Source: Przewalskia tangutica
Lineage: Eukaryota; Streptophyta; Magnoliopsida; Solanales; Solanaceae
Length of the DNA: 64,000 bases
Direction: 5' to 3'
Assembly (NCBI GenBank): GCA_029844215.1
Contig: CM056724.1
Coordinates: forward strand, 4,830,307-4,894,306
The position numbers and the translations under genes were made by a program. Under the pieces are notes generated by a model. It saw nothing but the letters and a program-made list of their open reading frames with translations. It searched no databases and was not told the DNA's origin. Of the stretch, positions 21,616 to 33,049 are shown one piece after another (within the stretch, counting starts at the first letter, position 1; every line of letters starts with the position of its first letter).

Positions 21616-22715
21616 AATTAACATTAAGAGACTGGTCAAAGCTTTCGAATTTGGCACTCGACTTGATTTTTCGAAAGTCGTCTTCTGTTTCTGATTGCTT
21701 ATGCTTTAGAGTTGTGTGCAAGCCATGGTTTTCCTTTGTATCCAATAATTACGATGTCCTACAACAACGAATCAATTCAAGTTCCATCGAAGAAATGCCT
21801 ATGCTAATGATCTTTATAAGTACAAATAGATGTAACTTATACAGTGTGACCAAAGGTAAAGTAATCTCAGACCTTGAGCTATCATTGCCTTCCACTATGA
21901 TATGTAGCGGTTCTTCTCATGGTTGGTTGGCTTTTCAACAGTCTGATTCTCTTACTATCCATCTTCTCAACCCTTTCTCCGGTGAGACAATCAATCTTCC
22001 TAGTCCTGATGATCATGTCGATAAAGTTATTCTATCCAAGTATCCTTCAACCAATCCATATGATTTTGAGGTTGTTGCAATGTTTAAGTCTCACATCTGG
22101 CCATGTCAGTTGGCTATACTAAAACCTGGTAGTAACACCTGGGTTTTCACTCCTCATCTTAATATATCAATAGATGCTATTTGTGATGTGATATACCATG
22201 ACAACAGATATTATGTTGTCAGTTCTGGAGGTAGCATTTTATCTATGGACAAAACGACTTTGGATTTTAAGGAGATTAATGGACGAACGTCAGTTACGTA
22301 TTCTAATAATCCCAGAGAATTTTATCTTGTAAATACCACAACTAACGAGCTTCTAATGGTTCAAATATATCGTCAATGTTATATACTAAGTGATGAGCCA
22401 ACAAGTGTTAAGATTTATAAGTTGGAAGTAAGCCCAACGAACCAAGAGTCCATGTTTACAGAGTTGGACGACTTGGGTGATGAAACCTTGTTCTTGTGTA
22501 AACACCGTTCTATGTCTATTTCGGCTTCCAAATTTCCGGGATGTAAAGCTAATTCTGTATACTATATAGATGTTGCGGTCAAGTCAATAGGAATATTTGT
22601 GATGAACCTTATACACTATCAAGATGGCAACCTCCATACCCATTTTTCTTTCATTTTTTATGATTTTAACATCCCACCAGTGTCATGGATAATTCCTACC
22701 CCTAAAATTTACTAG
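21537..22715 (+). CDS. F-box protein with DUF295 domain, SINE-derived N-terminus
   Basis: The 392-codon ORF is uninterrupted. Residues about 27-70 form an F-box (DWSKLSNLALDLIF, then FRVVCKPW), the SKP1-binding part of an SCF ubiquitin ligase. The rest resembles the DUF295/KIB-type domain of plant F-box proteins: NPFSGETINLP, then CDVIYHDNRYYVVSSGGSI, then a terminal WIIPTPKIY. The first 27 residues come from the SINE and its poly(A) (VKKK). The original start was very likely the ATG at 21345 (MDIQLTLRD). From that ATG translation now stops at 21527, and the SINE ATG follows ten bases later. Substrate unknown. Either a chimeric protein or a silenced gene is possible. Confidence 0.85.
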   Translation: MVCRLLRRSGLPCALKESVLRPFVKKKLTLRDWSKLSNLALDLIFRKSSSVSDCLCFRVVCKPWFSFVSNNYDVLQQRINSSSIEEMPMLMIFISTNRCNLYSVTKGKVISDLELSLPSTMICSGSSHGWLAFQQSDSLTIHLLNPFSGETINLPSPDDHVDKVILSKYPSTNPYDFEVVAMFKSHIWPCQLAILKPGSNTWVFTPHLNISIDAICDVIYHDNRYYVVSSGGSILSMDKTTLDFKEINGRTSVTYSNNPREFYLVNTTTNELLMVQIYRQCYILSDEPTSVKIYKLEVSPTNQESMFTELDDLGDETLFLCKHRSMSISASKFPGCKANSVYYIDVAVKSIGIFVMNLIHYQDGNLHTHFSFIFYDFNIPPVSWIIPTPKIY

Positions 22716-23752
22716 TACTTCCTTAAGACATAGTTGATTGGCTTTTAAAATGTATGATTATAGATTTAATTTCTAAGAGGAAAACTATCCATCTCCCTAC
22801 TTTTAGCCTTTGTTGTATGCATGGCATCTGATCATATGATATTATAACTATATGGTCATACGTGACTTCTACTATAGCCAGCGGGTGTATGCCGAATTTT
22901 TTGCCAGTATACTCATATTCTATCATTTTCAGACCTCACTTTATGAAATTTCACTGGATATGTTATTATTGTATTAATAAAACACAATTTCAATACATTA
23001 CTACAATTCTTCTCGATAATATACTCATTTTTTTAAAATGAATATATTATAGCTTTATAAGAAACAACACTAATAAACAATTCATCATTAGACTCTTTTA
23101 AGTTTATTATAATTGTAATTTGTAATTAAGCATGAAATGTGTAGTTTATTATAATTGTAATTTGTAATTTCAATACATTACTACAATTCTTCTAGATAAT
23201 ATGCTCATTTTTTTAAAATTATGTATTGTATTTCAATCAACATGAGTAGTAGCAACTTAAGAAAAATGATACACGTGAACAGAACGGATTAAAATAACTT
23301 CTTCATGCATGATAAACAAGCACCAGAAGAATATCAGATTTCAAAAGAGAGCATTACCAAACCACATTAATCTTAATATTTTCTTCAAAAGAAAAGGTAC
23401 GAAAATGTAGTACTATACAATGCAAAGCTGCATATGAGTACATGTTCCATCTAGTGAGGGGCCAGAATGACTGGAAAAAAACAGGCAGATCGATCGATCT
23501 TAACAAAAACTGCAATCCTTACCAAAATTTTGTCAGTAGAAGACGGCCACCTCACGACAGAACATTATCAGCTACGACAGCTTTCTTTAGACGAATTGAC
23601 GAAGCATCCTAAGTCTGTAGATTTTACATCGAATATATCGATCTCTTATGCTCAGAGTTAGTTACTTTGTCGCGCCTGATTCACTGTACGAAGAATTTTC
23701 TGCGCAAGGACAGATACAAGTACAAAAATATACAAGTATGAACCTTAATAAG
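22716..23752. other. Intergenic, AT-rich, with a local duplication
   Basis: No further gene is visible. A direct repeat, tttcaatacattactacaat and following bases to about 51 bp, occurs at 22988 and 23168 (180-bp offset). A second word, gtttattataattgtaattt, repeats at about 23104 and 23144. The 3' ends of the two convergent flanking genes (F-box plus, ASAP1-like minus) should fall here. Confidence 0.55.
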
Positions 23753-26700
23753 TCATCTTGTGGTGATGCCTTGAAGAAGATATGAAGCTTTACTACGAAC
23801 CTACCAAAAACAAGAAATGTCAGCAGAAGTTAACTAAGATGATAAAAGTTGGAAGACGAATTATCTTATGTTTACCTTAGAAGCATAAGACCTCAAATCT
23901 GTGCTAGTGATTTGACAGGAACAGTTTCTAAGGCACGCACCCCACATCTCACTGATTCTAGGTTTATCTTTTAACAACGGGTTGCAAAACAGCCAGTTCT
24001 CTGCCAGAACCAGGTGAATATACATTTTGAGAAGATCACAATTCTTATCCTTCAGATTGGTGGAGATTAGAGATCTCAAGATCTGTTCTTCATCATGTAG
24101 CTGCACGAGAATTTAGGTAACGTATACCAAAAAATTGTTAGCTTTGCAGAAGAAAACACATTTCAACACCTGGCATGACAAATATATGACGATGACAAGC
24201 ATGATGAGGCACAGAAAGAATACTTAAATGGTAGTAATGATAGTAAAAGTACATCAAAGCTACCTTGTCATCAAAACATGCTGCAAGAAACTGAAAGGCA
24301 AGCACACTCCTTAGATGCTTGGAACGAGCACCCAGTCCAGCTACGCTCTCCACAGATCTCAAACAGTTGACATCAGTAGGAACTCTGAAGTAATAATGTG
24401 TACCATCATATAACTTTGACACAAAGTATTAGAAGTATATGAAACTTCTAAATCTACAGATCCATCAAAGGACGTATCTAAAACATAAAGCTCCAAGTAA
24501 AAACCAAAGAGATGGATGAATAACAATTACTAATACTTAAGATGCAAAAGCATCATAATAGAATAATTTCAACTTTTAACATGATTTGCAAATCAGTCAC
24601 CAGGACAAATAATCCAACAACAACAACATACTCAATAAAATTACACGTTGTGGGGTCTGGGGAGGGTAGCATGTACACAAACCTTACATCTACCTTGGTA
24701 GGTAGAGCGACAGTTTTTGCGAGATCCTCGGCTCAGGATACACAAAACAAAAGCAAAAACAGAAAACAGAAAAACAGAAAAAAAAGGTCAGACCCAGTCC
24801 AAAAACTTAAAGATTTAAAGCAATAAGGAGTAAGGAAATGCTGATAGCAAACTCGAATAGCACGCCGCATCATGATAAGGAAGCAATAATCACGCAGATA
24901 AATGAAATAAATCAAGTACATTACAAAACGTATAACAGGAGAAATATGACTACAGAAGACTATAAAGCAACACTATACTTATTCGTATGATATGCTAGGC
25001 ATGCCTATAGTAATAACCCTACCCCTACCAGATTGTGAGCATAAGTAGGACTACGCTCGACTACCTACTGCCCTTATACCCTAATTTGTGCCCTCCACAA
25101 CCCCTTATCTAAGGTCATGTTCTCAGTATCTCGCCCGCTCCATATTCCGTCTAATCACCTTTCCCCAATATTTCTTCGGCATGCTTCTACCTCTCCTGAA
25201 CTCGTCCATAGTCAATCTCTCACACCTCCGCACTGGGGCATTAGTGCCTCTCCACCGCACATGCCCAAACCATTTCAATCTCGTTTCCCGCATCTTATAC
25301 TCCGTCGGGGCCACTCTCACTCTATCTCAGATATCTTCATTTTCTAATTTTATCCTTCCTCCTATACCCACACGTCCATCTTAGCATCCTCATCTCTGCC
25401 ACTCTCAAACCTTTGGATGTGCGACGTCTTGACTGGCCAACACTCCGCATTTCAATGATGCATCTTGTCTGATTCTTCTATTAAAATTATCTCCTCCTAC
25501 TAAGTGGGGGAGGGATAAGATCCATCCATGTACAGAAACAATTGAAGATTGGAGGTACTAAATTAATTTAGAACGTAATCAAACTAATGGTAAAAATCAT
25601 TGAAATGTATATTACAAAGAACCTGCAGGAAAGGGATTTTGCTATTTTCTGACAGCTCAAATGGAATGCATCATCACTAAAGAAGCTAATAAGTGAGTGC
25701 AAGCAATCCCTCAATGCTGAAGATAGGCCAAGAAGTTGCCGATCTAAGAAAAGACAGATCACTGAGGTAATCAGATCTTCTACATCCGAAGTTGAGAAAA
25801 CTGAACGTGTAGTCCTACAGAAAAATGAAAAAGCAAAGATTGAGATGTAAGGTAATGCCATGATTCAGGATAAACGGAACCTAAATAATCTGATCAAAAG
25901 TAGGTACCAAAGTACTTTATATTGAAGATGGCTCTCCATCAAGTATTAAAATTCTTAATTTCTAAATATTTGACACAGTTAAATAAAATGTTTACAATCC
26001 CATACAGAAATAAACCTCTAAAACTAGAAAGGCTCATCACATACCTTGCTTGGCAACAAACAGAAACATACTTTATCCAGGATTTGATATTTTGAGGCGG
26101 TCCAGCAGAATCAGAATCTAAGACACAGCATATAAAGTTGTGAGAATGTGCAACTGATAAGTATGAAATAAGGCCTTTGTAATAGTAAATAACACTATAC
26201 TAGTAATGAAGTCCCAAGACCCTAGAGAAAATATGTTCGTCCTTCTTCAAGATCTAAAGCCAAATTTGCCAGTGTTAATAGACTATCTAAAACCTCCTAG
26301 TATAGATTGAAGCAAACAAGATATATATGGGCTATAAGCTTGATGTGCAGAAGACAATTATTGCTATCAGGAAGAATCAGACTAAGGTGGAAAATTTGTC
26401 TACCTCCATCCACAATTTCCTTGTTGGATGAAGATTTGGAAGGAGAATCCAACAGAAAGCCATATATTTCAAGTGCTCGCTTCAGTTCTGAATGGTTCGG
26501 CAACCATTCCATCTCAAACATTACAGTATCAACCTAACAAAGCATGAAAGAGAAAAATAACTTAAGAAATTTGCATTAATATACAGATGATATTTTATTC
26601 ATTTGTGGTGCAGAGATGAACACCTGATTTTTAGGTAAGATAATAGAACACCAAAATTCACATGCTGCTGCCCGCAACTCTTCTTTTGGTGAATATAACA

Positions 26701-28854
26701 CTGAGAAGGCACAAGCAATTGTAACTACGTAATCCCTCAGTGTCGATAATTGGAAAGAATTGCTACTCACTGAGATCAAATGTCCATGCTCCTATGCACT
26801 TTCCAACTCGAACATGATCTGTGACCAACTTCAAAAGCCAACCATTCACAAGCAATCCCTCCAGAAATGCTTCTCCTACAATAGCATCATGGATATGAAA
26901 CCCTACAGTTGATCTCCAATAAAAATGATTAAATAACTCATTTGAATCTTCTAAGAACGTGTTCTTGAGTTATACCTAGCGCTGGAAAATGGGAGGGTCG
27001 GATCAGATACAGACTGGCTCGTATATAGTACAGACAAAAAACGGATCGAATGACGTATAATATGGATATCCATATGTTCTACTCATTTTTTACAAGACTG
27101 GAAATTGCTAAAGTTATATCAACATCAATCGAATATTTTTACAAAATATTACTTTTTTGCAACACCCAAGTGTGTAGCCTAGTAGTCAATGAAGTGGGTT
27201 GAGACTTGAGAACCATGAGGTCTCAGGTCCACATCCCAGCGGAGGCAAAAACACTAGATGAGATAGTCGAGGTTTGCGCAACTTTTACAATTCCGTGCAA
27301 AATAAAATTCCACGCACCTAGACTAATTACACCTACTACCTCCCCTAGCACAGGTACATGATAACTCTATCAACCGAGGCTTGGACAAGAAGAAATCACC
27401 TAGTATTTTTTCATCTGTTGTGAATTGAATAAGAGACCGCATGGTTCTTGATCCCCTTCATCTATATGCATATATTGCATATAACAATGAACAAGAAGTT
27501 TCAGTAGCAACTCATAAGATAAGAGTGCTGTTCTTTTGGGATCTGATAAATTAGCGTACATTGTTTTTTCTCACTATCTTCAATTCTTCATTGTTGCTTT
27601 TTTTTTCTCTTGGGAAGCAATATTTTCTAACTTTTGGTACTACTTGGTTTTTGGATGCTTAAACAGTAGGTGCTAGAATTAGAAGGATTTGAATCAAACT
27701 AGAATTATTTAATACTCTAATTTGGTATTCAGTTAATTAAATTGAAACAAAATAAATCACACTCTGGCTAAAAACTTGACAAGCTACCAGAATTTGAGTT
27801 GTATATATTATTATGTGCAAATTGAATACAGAAATGAAGAATTTTTAAACTAGGTATGCATCTGCTTACTTTTACAATTCTGTGCAAAATAAAATTGTAT
27901 GTTTGTTCGAAAGGAGAAGCCCATCCGCAACCCCCCCCCCCCCAAAACCAAAAATGAAGTCCTGTTTTGCAGATTCCAGATTAGTTCAGCAGTAGCAGAG
28001 TGGAACTTATGGACACTATCATCAGTCATCTCGGGAATTCTGGTTTACCTTTTGTGACCGGTGGTTTATCCGTTTTTTACCACAAGTTATACGGATTGCT
28101 CCATATTTAATCCAGTTTTAGGAATTAACTTATCCAACCTGTTTCTAGATGGCCGGGTTGGCCAGAGACTTCAATATTTTATCCATATCCATTTTGCCAG
28201 CACTAGTACTTATAGCACGGATGAATTCAACATAAGAGTTAAATCTGATGATAGAGATGTCATTAACAAAGCATAATTGTGAAAAATATCACTAGAATTG
28301 TGGGGGGTGGGGTGGAGACAACACCTTCTTCTGTTTTGAGTTCTAACAATGAATTAACTTCATGCCCCATGAAAGACTGCAAAAGGACACAACTCCTAAG
28401 CTCGGGAAAACTAAGCGCAGGCATAGCTTTCTGCAGGTCAGACAGGAAAAGATATACATTACAATTCATTCATACCCAAGATACCATCAGAGTCACATAT
28501 TGCTAGGCTCATCTTAGTTCATAGATAAAACCTGGTCCCCGAAAACTTGAAGACCCCATAATGGCATCTGATCATCAGTGCTTATTTCATTCATCTACAA
28601 AATAAAATAAAATTCAATGTTGCCAAACATTAGGATCAAATTGAGAACCATACCCCACTATAAGAAAGGAAAGAAAGATCCATACCTGTTGTTGGCATTT
28701 GTTAACATAGTCATAAAGCTCTGCTTCTCTGGTATCATCGTCATCTGACTCGTCAGACTTCTGGATCTTTGCGCGTTTAGATTCCTTCTTAGGTATGTTG
28801 CTCTTCACTTGGTAGAAATCACTGAGAAGATCATCTAAGCCAATTACCTTCTTC
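23753..28854 (-). CDS. Probable SMC5/6-associated protein ASAP1, 11 exons seen
   Basis: Exons in order: 28854-28686, 28594-28532, 28430-28325, 26875-26771, 26700-26624, 26533-26404, 26117-26045, 25814-25623, 24384-24264, 24100-23876, 23800-23753. All borders are GT/AG and all phases agree, giving about 435 residues and stop TGA at 23755-23753. The protein begins (as seen) KKVIGLDDLLSDFYQ, has an acidic SDESDDDD run, then helical leucine-rich sequence, and ends SYLLQGITTR. There is no catalytic motif. I name ASAP1 (SNI1-associated, SMC5/6 complex in DNA repair and immunity) because size and gene order match At2g28130 beside At2g28120 and At2g28110, recalled from memory. The first exon is unresolved; a 13-codon candidate starts at 30577. 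The intron of 70 bp at 26770-26701 is what keeps the frame. Confidence 0.8.
24612..25450 (-). mobile_element. 5'-truncated RTE-type LINE in an intron of the ASAP1-like gene
   Basis: The 3' end at 24612 is the (CAA)n motif followed by the typical gtggggtctggggagggtag block. An internal A/C-rich tract follows. On the minus strand at about 25123-25320 the C-terminal part of a LINE ORF2 is readable (RETRLKWFGHVRWR, APVRRCERL). RT itself is missing. It shares the host gene's orientation and sits in the intron 24385-25622. Confidence 0.85.
27165..27410. mobile_element. Rearranged SINE: head plus inverted partial copy
   Basis: The plus-strand part has a tRNA-like head (tagcctagtagtcaatgaag, box-A-like, then gaggtctcaggtccacatcc, box-B-like) and stops after aaaaacactagatgag. 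From about 27315 the other half of the same family is read on the minus strand (tacctcccctagcacaggta, then gaagaaatcacctagta reversed). The element is therefore internally deleted and partly inverted. It lies in the intron 26876-28324 of the ASAP1-like gene. Confidence 0.65.
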
Positions 28855-30224
28855 CTAGAAATATTAGTTGAAATAAAAGAATATAAGACAGTACCACAGC
28901 ATTAAGACCATTCATTGGGTGAACAGATAACGATGGAAGAATGAATAAGAGACTAGCCTGTATCCAGTATTACTCAATCAGGTAAAAATATGTATAATCA
29001 CTATGCATTCACTATTTCACGGGGGAAATAAGAAAAAGAAAAAACATAATGGTTATATGCTAAATCCAGTATGATATCCTTGACTATTAGAAAGTCTGGG
29101 AACAAGAACCAGCCAACATTTGTTATTAGTGAACTCAGACGCCATTAGGATTAACATGAGAAAAGTGGCTTTAAATGGTGGAGCGACAGCAACTCTCTCC
29201 ACCATTTTTATGGATCCAAATGGTAAAGTTCTCAACTTTTCTCCTTTTTTATTTGTGGATAAGTAATACAATTGGTATCTTTTACATAACATAATAAATT
29301 AAACGCAACTGCTACTTCAGCCATAGCAGCTTTTGTCCAAATAATAAAAGAGACCAAGCATAATGTCACAGATCTCCAAACAATTGGTTAGCACAGAAAC
29401 TTTAGCTACACTCGTATCATTGGATCTGCTGAAGTAAATGATGCCATGAAAAAATATGAGGCATCACATGGGATCTGCATGATATCCATATAGAGGTATG
29501 GAAGTGTTTTGAAGAAGTTGGAGCAACATGGCTTACCAAACTGTTCAGGAATTGAAACGCCAAGCAAGTGAAGAAAAAGCACCTTGAATTTCGATATATA
29601 AGAGCAAGGAGATATTCAGAAGTTCAGCGACCTACCTTGGCTTTGAACTTATGAGTCATGCAATGAAACTTTGGAAAGGAGTAATAGAGTAAACAGTGTG
29701 TTAAACCAAAAACCTCTATTCTAATTGCATCTAGAACCATATAGCTACTTAAGTTGCAAATAAAAAAATTAAACTTCATTACCAGTAGAAATCCTTTAAC
29801 CCTCTTCTTTACCTAAACTTACACCATTCTTTTCTTTTCCATTCCCTTTCTCTTTTCTTTATTAGGAGTGTCTAGTCTATTAAAAACACAAAAAACTTCT
29901 CAAAGATACCCTATGTAAATTTCCACAAGTAGATGTTGATCCCATCCAAAGTTCCAGAAGCATCTTTTAATTTTCAATTATCCACGTCTGTCTACATTAT
30001 CTTTTTTCCTCTTTTTCTCTTCTCTCAGCAGTTAGCAAATAAGAGGGAAAGCATTCCACATATCCTTCTCGGTGCCTTTTGCTTACTTTTTATATCTCAG
30101 ATGTTTCTAGTAAATTCTAATTTACAGGGAAAATGAGACATGGGATTTTAAATTGAATTCAAAGTTAAAGTGGAAGAATGTTAATTGCAGATTAAAATTT
30201 AATGGTATATGATTGAATTAGATA

Positions 30225-30300
30225 GGGGTAAGGTTTGCATACACTCTACCCTCCCCAGACCCCACTTGTGGGTTACACTGGGTATGTTGTTGTTGTTGTA
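30225..30300 (+). mobile_element. LINE/SINE 3' tail with (TTG)n end
   Basis: gggtaaggtttgcatacact, then ctaccctccccagacccc, then gggttacactgggtatg and (ttg)n is the classic shared 3' end of Solanaceae TS SINEs and RTE LINEs. Only the tail is visible. Confidence 0.75.
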
Positions 30301-31819
30301 TGAATAAATTAGATATCCTGATTAATTTCAACCAGTTAGAGGGCTCCCATCATATCTGCAAAAGTAATTGCTTGTTTTATAAAGTATTCAATTCAAAGAA
30401 CAGATCAGTCTTGATCCAAAGAAAAGAAGTTATCATTTTGACACAAAAGAAAGCAGTAAGCCAGATAACTATATCTACCAGGCACCAAGTTTTTTGTACA
30501 CATCATGTGTATTCCTTTAATCAAACCCAAATATGTACCTTCATTAGAACAAGGGCACCAACTTTTATAGGGCCCATGTTTGGAAGGTCGGGCAACTTAA
30601 ACTTGGACACAGAGCATCAATTTCCAGGTTTTCTGTGAAGAACTGATTCTAGAAAAAAGCTATTGATCAAACTTCAGGCCCCGGTAAATGAAACATGACA
30701 TTCATTTGATAAAACATTTTAGATAGCCCTATGTCTGGAGAAAGTTGTGATTTATCCCGATTTTTGATAAGGAGATGGCCTAAAATCTCACTGGTCATTT
30801 ATAAACCTACATTTTTACCCTCTTTTGATTGAATTTAGACTGTGTTGATTGATATTATAACCGAAACAAGACTTAAAAATAAATACAAGGTCTGGGTATT
30901 AATTTAATCGTGTGGGGATACATGAGAACCGACTAACTATTGGCTTGTCATGAGTAGGCTCTATCTGTAAATAGAGGCTAATTTCCCTTTCGGAAGTATC
31001 ATAGGAATGATCCTAATTGTATTTTTCTCTACAGTGTGTGGATAACTGATTATTGACGATTTTACAGTGTGTGGATAGTGCAGTTCTTCCAGCATTAAAA
31101 GAATGTGCTAATTGGTGGTTGTTAAAGTTGGTCTCAGGCTTAAACGCCAGTTATATAGTTCTTATCACGGATATGAGATTAATGTTACATGTCTATCATT
31201 ATAGAGTTAATGATAGGTGTATCTCAACCCTAACTCAAGATTGTGCTTCTATACCACGCCTAAACTCTTTTACAGGTAGTATTTGAGTAAACCCTAGATA
31301 GCGAGCATCTAATTTTGCAATATAATGAACTGGGAAAAAGGAACTTACTTTTTCTTAGTAGGGCTAACGAGGGAGGGTTCTTCAAATTCAAAATCAAGAG
31401 GTTCATCCATAATTGTTGGAGATTTCAACAGAGACAAATGGTCTTACATTTCTTTTATAGTCTCGCCTTTGCCCGGGAAAACAAAACCTTGTTTCTTTTT
31501 CATGTGACTCCTTTAATGTTTGAATGAATTACACTTTGGCCTGAAACTTTTCCATTATGCATTTATCACCTTCTTTTTTTTTTACGAGTAAATAACAAAA
31601 ATGGTCTTTCATGTTTGGCCTAGGTTTAAACTTTAAAGTAATCTGGTTGTCAAAAGCCAGTAATTTTGGTTTCGATTAAATATTTTAAAAGAAAAAAATA
31701 ACTAAAAACACTAGGAAAATTCTATCAAATCATAAAAATTTCATCACAGAAATTTGCAATAGATATCGAAAATAGCACAAGTTGCATATCGAAGAGCTAC
31801 ACTAAACCTTAGAAAATAG

Positions 31820-32022
31820 TATCATTTTTACTTGTTCACTAAATTAAAAATAAATTTTCACTTATCCTTAACATTAATTACTTATTTCCAAATTAGTTTT
31901 CAAGTCTATTGACACTATACACCAATTAATATGACTTTTATGGTAAAATATATACTTCATTTATTAATTCTTAAGAGACGTGCAAAGTTAAAAGTGAACA
32001 AGTAAAAGTAAACGGAGGGAGT
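31820..32022. mobile_element. Stowaway-like MITE
   Basis: The right end aagtaaaagtaaacggaggg is the inverted partner of a left end containing atttttacttgttcact. The cggaggga terminus is typical of Stowaway elements. No coding content. Confidence 0.6.
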
Positions 32023-33049
32023 AGAAATTACAAAAATTACACCTCAAAATTTGAGTTTCTGCAAAAAAAAAAAATCCTGTCAAATCTAACCGACAAAATT
32101 TGTTAAATTATTTGACATAAACTAAAAGTGTTCACTTTTGACAAATTTAAATGATTAAAACTGTTCAAAAATATATTTAAGAGATTCATAAACCGAACCC
32201 CGGACATAATAGATCATGTTGTTATTACATATCTTTCTGGTACTACTATTAAGAACTTCAATTTTGTAACTAGGAATTCGGGGATAACTTATCTATTTAT
32301 ATACTTTCTTGAAATATTATTAATATCTATTATCTACCATTAACTCTTGAAAGAAAAAATTCCCACACACTGATTATAGCACCTGTTTAAGTGGTGACTT
32401 TTTGGTATGTTATACGAAAGATAGATGCATCTCAGATATCTTGAATTTAAATTTATTTTTGGCTTAATTCAAGTTTGATTTTATTCATTTGAATAAGATG
32501 CATATTGATTGGCACATTTGCTCATGAAATTCTCGTTCAATTATGTCCAGATCAAAACTAGTCCTATTAATGAAGTTTCGCTCGTTGGAACTGATTATTT
32601 CCGCTAATTCATACATATCAAGGATCACCAAAGATTGTGGTAGGGTAGATTGAATACATGTATCGGACATCGGGTGACAAACAAAAATAAAATAAAGACA
32701 TGCCAAGGATTTGATCAACTAATACTGTCTTTTAGCCTGGTTATTTTAACCTGTGTGCCACCAGAAAAACAGACAAAACTAGCCTGTCATGAAATTTGCA
32801 GCCAACTCCCTAATTTTTAATACCATGTTGCAGAAAATATCACAATTTTTTTTATTTTTAATGTTCATTTTCTGCTCAACTGTCCAACAGTATACTATGT
32901 TGCTATGGATGCATACAAAAATAGATAGAAAAAGACCATTTTCCTTCCAAAGGATTGATACATAAATGATCAAGAAAAAAACTAGTATTAAATAGGCCAA
33001 AATCCTATTACGTTTTCACTCTATTTTGGCCTTAATTTCTGTAATGTTC

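Larger units (their letters stand above)
28855..33049. other. Intergenic or first intron of the ASAP1-like gene
   Basis: No complete gene is visible. A possible first exon of the minus-strand gene (ATG at 30577-30575, donor after 30539) could join in frame if the acceptor three bases downstream of the modelled one is used, but this is weak. A LINE/SINE tail lies at 30225-30300 and a MITE at 31820-32022. The rest is AT-rich sequence without recognised motifs. Confidence 0.4.

Noticed and set aside
24542..24826. 94-codon plus-strand ORF
   Set aside because: It lies over the LINE 3' tail and its A-rich tract; shadow frame.
26740..26800. Frameshift making the ASAP1-like gene a pseudogene
   Set aside because: A 70-bp GT/AG intron explains the frame change exactly.
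27165..27260. tRNA gene
   Set aside because: Box A/B-like words are present but the sequence continues into a SINE body and would not fold as a cloverleaf; the same holds for 21372-21460 and 54993-55070.
27928..27943. Poly-C run as a functional site
   Set aside because: A 13-C homopolymer in an intron; most simply slippage, and its length may be unreliable.
29053..29292. First exon of the ASAP1-like gene
   Set aside because: The open stretch has no donor in the required phase and no family resemblance.
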